Positions 60,429 through 64,000 of a stretch of DNA of 64,000 nt are shown here, piece after piece; the stretch's first letter is position 1, and each line of letters begins with the position of its first letter. The DNA lies in NCBI RefSeq assembly GCF_014202475.1, contig NZ_JACHGV010000009.1, positions 310,001 to 374,000 on the forward strand. The letters run 5' to 3'. The translations under genes and the position numbers were made by a program. This DNA is from Streptomyces paradoxus. GTDB taxonomy: Bacteria; Actinomycetota; Actinomycetes; Streptomycetales; Streptomycetaceae. Under the pieces are notes generated by a model that worked only from the letters and a program-made list of their open reading frames with translations, did no database searches and was not told the origin of the DNA.

Positions 60429-60625
60429 ACATCTCCGTCAACGGCGAGCCCCGGGACGTCCGGCCCGGCACCGCTCTCGACACCGTCGTGAGGTCGCTCA
60501 CCGCCTCGCCCTCGGGCGTGGCCGCCGCCCTCAACGAAACCGTCGTCCCGCGCACGCAGTGGCCCGCCACGCCCCTTTCCGAGGGAGACCGTGTGGAAGT
60601 CCTCACGGCCGTCCAGGGAGGCTGA
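60425..60625 (+). CDS. thiS: Sulfur carrier protein ThiS
   Basis: 66 residues, ubiquitin-like, ending in the functional GG (VEVLTAVQGG). N-terminus MNISVNGEPRDVRPGTAL is normal. It carries thiocarboxylate sulfur to ThiG. It is overlapped with thiO and two bases from thiG's ATG. Confidence 0.96.
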   Translation: MNISVNGEPRDVRPGTALDTVVRSLTASPSGVAAALNETVVPRTQWPATPLSEGDRVEVLTAVQGG

Positions 60626-60627
60626 CC

Positions 60628-61425
60628 ATGGCCGACGATCCGTTCGTCCTCGGCGGTACGTCCTTCACGTCCCGTCTGATCATGGGCACGGGCGGGGCGC
60701 CCAGCCTCGACGTGCTGGAGCGGTCGCTGGCCGCGTCCGGGACGGAGCTGACGACGGTCGCGATGCGCCGGGTGAACGCCTCGGTGCACGGCTCGGTGCT
60801 GTCCGTCCTGGACAAGCTCGGCATCCGGGTGCTGCCCAACACGGCCGGCTGCTTCACCGCCGGCGAGGCCGTCCTCACGGCCCGCCTCGCCCGCGAGGCC
60901 CTCGGCACCGACCTGATCAAACTGGAGGTCATCGCCGACGAGCGCACGCTGCTGCCGGACCCGATCGAGACGCTGGAGGCGGCCGAGACGCTGGTCGACG
61001 ACGGCTTCACGGTGCTGCCGTACACCAACGACGACCCCGTGCTGGCGCGGAAGCTGGAGGACGCGGGCTGTGCGGCGATCATGCCGCTCGGCTCGCCGAT
61101 CGGCTCCGGTCTCGGGATCCGCAACCCGCACAACTTCCAGCTGATCGTCGAGCACGCGCGCGTGCCGGTGATCCTGGACGCAGGTGCCGGTACGGCCTCG
61201 GACGCGGCCCTGGCGATGGAACTGGGGTGCGCGGGCGTGATGCTCGCCTCGGCGGTGACGCGGGCCCAGGAACCCGCGCTGATGGCCGACGCCATGCGGC
61301 ACGCGGTGGAGGCGGGGCGGCTGGCGTACCGGGCCGGGCGGATCCCCCGGCGGCATTTCGCGGAGGCGTCGTCGCCGACGGAGGGAATGGCCGCCCTGGA
61401 CCCCGAACGGCCCGCCTTCGCATAG
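60628..61425 (+). CDS. thiG: Thiazole synthase ThiG
   Basis: 265 residues, TIM barrel. Schiff-base Lys in DLIKLEVIAD; other motifs: NTAGCFTAGEAVLTARLAREALG, GSPIGSGLGIRNP and PVILDAGAGTASDAALAMELGCAGVML. It forms the thiazole phosphate from DXP, iminoglycine and ThiS sulfur. AGGGAGG precedes ATG 60628. Confidence 0.97.
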   Translation: MADDPFVLGGTSFTSRLIMGTGGAPSLDVLERSLAASGTELTTVAMRRVNASVHGSVLSVLDKLGIRVLPNTAGCFTAGEAVLTARLAREALGTDLIKLEVIADERTLLPDPIETLEAAETLVDDGFTVLPYTNDDPVLARKLEDAGCAAIMPLGSPIGSGLGIRNPHNFQLIVEHARVPVILDAGAGTASDAALAMELGCAGVMLASAVTRAQEPALMADAMRHAVEAGRLAYRAGRIPRRHFAEASSPTEGMAALDPERPAFA

Positions 61426-61505
61426 TCGCTCGTCCACACGTCACAGGTCGGCTGCAGTCGCGCCCCGAAATCGGGCGGGGCGGGAGAGCTGTCGGTGCCG
61501 GCTCG

Positions 61506-61519
61506 TACACTCGCCTGCG
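61506..61519 (+). promoter_or_regulatory. -10 element for a leaderless kinase transcript
   Basis: TACACT (61506-61511) ends seven bases before the GTG at 61519, the spacing of a leaderless mRNA. No RBS is present and the -35 is poor. Confidence 0.45.
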
Positions 61520-63456
61520 TGGACACGACCCTTCAGGACCCCTTGGTCGGGCAGGTGCTCGACGGCCGGTACCGCATCGACGCGCGGATCGCGGTCGGCG
61601 GGATGGCCACGGTCTACCGGGCCGTGGACACCCGGCTCGACCGGGTCCTCGCGCTCAAGGTGATGCACCCCTCGCTCGCGGTCGACGCCTCGTTCGTCGA
61701 GCGGTTCATCCGCGAGGCGAAGTCGGTGGCCCGGCTGGCCCACCCGAACGTGGTGCAGGTCTTCGACCAGGGCACCGACGGCTCGTACGTGTACCTGGCG
61801 ATGGAGTACGTCGCGGGTTGCACCCTGCGCGACGTGCTGCGCGAGCGCGGGGCCCTGCAGCCGCGCGCCGCCCTGGACATCCTGGAGCCGGTGCTGGCCG
61901 CGCTGGGCGCCGCCCACCGCGCCGGGTTCGTGCACCGCGACATGAAGCCCGAGAACGTCCTCATAGGGGACGACGGCCGGGTCAAGGTCGCCGACTTCGG
62001 TCTGGTCCGGGCGGTGGACACGGTGACGAACACCACCGGCACCGTCCTCGGCACGGTCTCGTACCTCGCCCCGGAACAGATAGAGGACGGCACCGCCGAC
62101 ACCCGCGTCGACGTGTACGCGTGCGGCGTGATGCTGTACGAGATGCTGACCGGCGACAAGCCGCACGACGGGGACTCCCCCGCCGTGATCCTCTACAAGC
62201 ACCTGCACGAGGACGTGCCCCCGCCCTCGGCCGCCGTGCCCGGTCTGGCGTACGAGCTGGACGAGATGGTGGCCTCCGCGACAGCCCGCACCCCGGCCGT
62301 CCGCCCACACGACGCGGTGGCGCTGCTCGCGCAGGTCCGCGACGGACGCGGCCGGCTGAGCGAGGACCAGCTCGATGCCGTGCCGCCGCAGGCGCTCACG
62401 GTGGACCACGACAACGGCGACGACCGGACGACCGTGATCCCGCGCGCCCTGACCACGCCGCGCCCACTGCCGGTGAACGAGGACGACGAGGGCTCCGGTG
62501 CCGCGCTCGACCGCACCAGCCGGTTCGCCTCCCCGCCGCCGCCCCCGCCGTCCCGGCGCCGCCCGGGATCCCGGCGCGGACCGGCGGCGATCATCGTCGC
62601 CGTCCTGCTCGTGCTGGGCGTCGGTGCCGGTGTCTGGTACATCAACTCCGGCCAGTTCACCGAGGTCCCGCCCCTGCTGGCGAAGACCCAGGAACAGGCC
62701 GAGAACCGGCTGCGGGACGCCGGTCTCGAACTCGGCAAGGTCGAGCACGCCTACAGCGACACCGTGGAGCGCGGCCAGATCATCAGCAGCGACCCGAAGG
62801 CCGGGGCGCGCATCCGTGGCAACGACTCGGTGAGCATCACCGTCTCCGACGGCCCCGAGACCGTGCGGGTGCCGGCTCTGGCGGGCCAGAAGCTGGCCAC
62901 CGCGCGGGCCCGGCTGAAGGAGGGCGGGCTGGAGCCGGGCATGGTCACGCGGGAGTTCAGTGAGGACGTGCCGCGCGGCTCGGTGGTCTCCGCGAGCCCG
63001 GCCGACGGCACGAAAGTGCGGGCGGGCACGGCCGTCGCGCTGGTCGTCAGCAAGGGCAGCCCCATCGACATCCCCGACGTCACCGGCTCGGACGAGGCCG
63101 ACGCGAGGTCCGAGCTGACCGAGGCCGGGCTCAAGGTGAAGATCGCCACCGAGCGGGTCAACTCCTCCGAGTACGACAAGGGCCAGGTCGTCCGGCAGAC
63201 GCCGGCACCCGGCGGCACGGCGGCCGAGGGCGACACCGTGACGCTGACGCTGTCGAAGGGCCCCGAGATGGTCGAGGTCCCGGACGTGGTCGGCGACAGC
63301 GTCGACGACGCCCGGCAGGCGCTGGAGGGCGCCGGGTTCCAGGTCGACGAGGACCGCGGTCTGCTCGGCCTGTTCGGCGACGAGGTCAAGAGCCAGTCCG
63401 TCGACGGCGGCGCGACCGCGCCCAAGGGCTCGACGATCACCATCAAGATCAGGTGA
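61519..63456 (+). CDS. PASTA-domain Ser/Thr protein kinase (PknB/PkaF-like)
   Basis: 645 residues. Kinase domain (about 18-275): glycine loop IAVGGMATVYRAVD, Lys48 in ALKVMH, HRD (139-141), DFG (159-161), activation loop NTTGTVLGTVSYLAPE. A Pro-rich linker leads to a membrane helix (about 355-375), then four PASTA repeats (about 382-645) that bind muropeptides or lipid II. It senses cell-wall state and phosphorylates division or wall enzymes. I believe it resembles S. coelicolor PkaF. GTG 61519 is favoured over 61495 for the leaderless -10. Confidence 0.93.
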   Translation: MDTTLQDPLVGQVLDGRYRIDARIAVGGMATVYRAVDTRLDRVLALKVMHPSLAVDASFVERFIREAKSVARLAHPNVVQVFDQGTDGSYVYLAMEYVAGCTLRDVLRERGALQPRAALDILEPVLAALGAAHRAGFVHRDMKPENVLIGDDGRVKVADFGLVRAVDTVTNTTGTVLGTVSYLAPEQIEDGTADTRVDVYACGVMLYEMLTGDKPHDGDSPAVILYKHLHEDVPPPSAAVPGLAYELDEMVASATARTPAVRPHDAVALLAQVRDGRGRLSEDQLDAVPPQALTVDHDNGDDRTTVIPRALTTPRPLPVNEDDEGSGAALDRTSRFASPPPPPPSRRRPGSRRGPAAIIVAVLLVLGVGAGVWYINSGQFTEVPPLLAKTQEQAENRLRDAGLELGKVEHAYSDTVERGQIISSDPKAGARIRGNDSVSITVSDGPETVRVPALAGQKLATARARLKEGGLEPGMVTREFSEDVPRGSVVSASPADGTKVRAGTAVALVVSKGSPIDIPDVTGSDEADARSELTEAGLKVKIATERVNSSEYDKGQVVRQTPAPGGTAAEGDTVTLTLSKGPEMVEVPDVVGDSVDDARQALEGAGFQVDEDRGLLGLFGDEVKSQSVDGGATAPKGSTITIKIR

Positions 63457-63517
63457 GGGGCCGCCCGGGCGGAGGCCCGTGGACGGGGCAGGGCCGGACG
63501 CATGACACCCTGAACGG

Positions 63518-64000
63518 GTGAACCATCAGCTGTCCGGCCCCTCCCGCAACCCCGTGGGCGGCCACGTCCCCGTGGCCGGCGGGCTCCACTCCGTAGGCCT
63601 GTCGTACGCCCGTGACCTGAAGGCGGAGGCCGTCCAGGTCTTCGTCGCCAACCCGCGCGGCTGGGCCACGCCGACCGGCAACCCGAAGCAGGACGAGGCG
63701 TTCCGCGCGGCGTGCGCGGACGGGTCGGTCCCGGCCTATGTGCACGCCCCCTACCTGATCAACTTCGGCTCGCACACCGAGGCGACCGTGGAACGCTCGG
63801 TGGAGTCGCTGCGGCACTCCCTGCGGCGCGGGCGCGAGATCGGGGCGCTCGGCGTGGTCGTGCACACGGGCAGCGCGACCGGCGGCCGGGAGCGGTCCGT
63901 GGCGCTGAAGCAGGTCCGGGAGCACCTGCTGCCGCTGCTGGACGAGCTGACCCGCGACGACGACCCGTTCCTGCTGCTGGAGTCGACCGCCGGCCAGGGC
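63518..64000 (+). CDS. nfo: Deoxyribonuclease IV (AP endonuclease, Nfo), partial
   Basis: The first 161 codons of an endonuclease IV; the 3' end is past the window. The TIM-barrel start shows HVPVAGGLHSVGLSYARDLKAEAVQVFVANPRGW, and Zn ligands in YVHAPYLINFGS, VVHTGSATGG and LLLESTAGQG. It cuts abasic sites in DNA repair. The GTG start has no clear RBS; the gene follows the kinase on the same strand by 61 bp. Confidence 0.9.
   Translation, partial: MNHQLSGPSRNPVGGHVPVAGGLHSVGLSYARDLKAEAVQVFVANPRGWATPTGNPKQDEAFRAACADGSVPAYVHAPYLINFGSHTEATVERSVESLRHSLRRGREIGALGVVVHTGSATGGRERSVALKQVREHLLPLLDELTRDDDPFLLLESTAGQG

Overview
This is high-GC actinomycete DNA, almost certainly a Streptomyces chromosome core. 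The coding frames show strong third-position GC, GTG starts are frequent, and 4-bp ATGA/GTGA stop-start overlaps are common. The window holds the Streptomyces-type division and cell-wall (dcw) cluster with SepF, YggT and DivIVA on its ftsZ flank, a type-2 isoleucyl-tRNA synthetase behind a T-box leader, and a TPP riboswitch in front of thiO-thiS-thiG. No prophage, insertion sequence, CRISPR array, tRNA or rRNA gene was seen. The gene cut by the left edge (NYN nuclease) and the one cut by the right edge (endonuclease IV) are both partial.

Layout. 1-6.6 kb: a partial NYN-domain gene, a 55-residue basic protein, dnaE, and a DUF2252 kinase-like protein. 6.7-14.9 kb: a small membrane protein, a membrane-anchored DsbA-like thioredoxin, a Tat-exported PhoD phosphatase, a dienelactone-hydrolase-like enzyme, an MscS channel, an SDR, a CPA1 Na+/H+ antiporter and a GNAT. 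14.9-18.1 kb: a leftward run dksA/traR-like - lspA - rluD-like - GNAT. 18.4-21.8 kb: T-box and ileS. 22.0-39.8 kb: the leftward dcw run, in transcription order rsmH, ftsL, ftsI, murE, murF, mraY, murD, ftsW, murG, ftsQ, ftsZ, pgeF/ylmD, ylmE, sepF, yggT, divIVA. Most junctions overlap or are very tight, and ftsZ has its own promoter region.

40.1-48.3 kb: beta-carbonic anhydrase, a MoxR / DUF58 / transglutaminase operon, a DUF3040 membrane protein, a methyltransferase and a SAV_6107-type HEPN-like protein. 48.4-52.1 kb: an operon of a degenerate ABC ATPase, a YhgE/Pip-type membrane protein and a TetR regulator; a perfect 14-bp operator-like palindrome sits just downstream of its promoter -10. 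52.5-55 kb: a phytoene-desaturase-like FAD enzyme and a membrane protein with a Tyr/Gln/Gly-rich tail. 55-61.4 kb: metF, thiE, an Rv2175c-like DNA-binding protein, a ferredoxin-reductase-like flavoprotein, a small conserved protein and the riboswitch-controlled thiOSG operon. 61.5-64 kb: a PASTA-domain Ser/Thr kinase and the start of nfo.

Most of the window is ordinary Streptomyces core genome. The parts that deserve a second look are the TetR/ATPase/YhgE circuit, the histone-H1-like tail on the DksA/TraR protein, the prion-like tail of the 54-kb membrane protein, the uncharacterised palindromes in several leaders, and the HEPN-like gene. I did not find convincing evidence for a wholly new multi-gene system.
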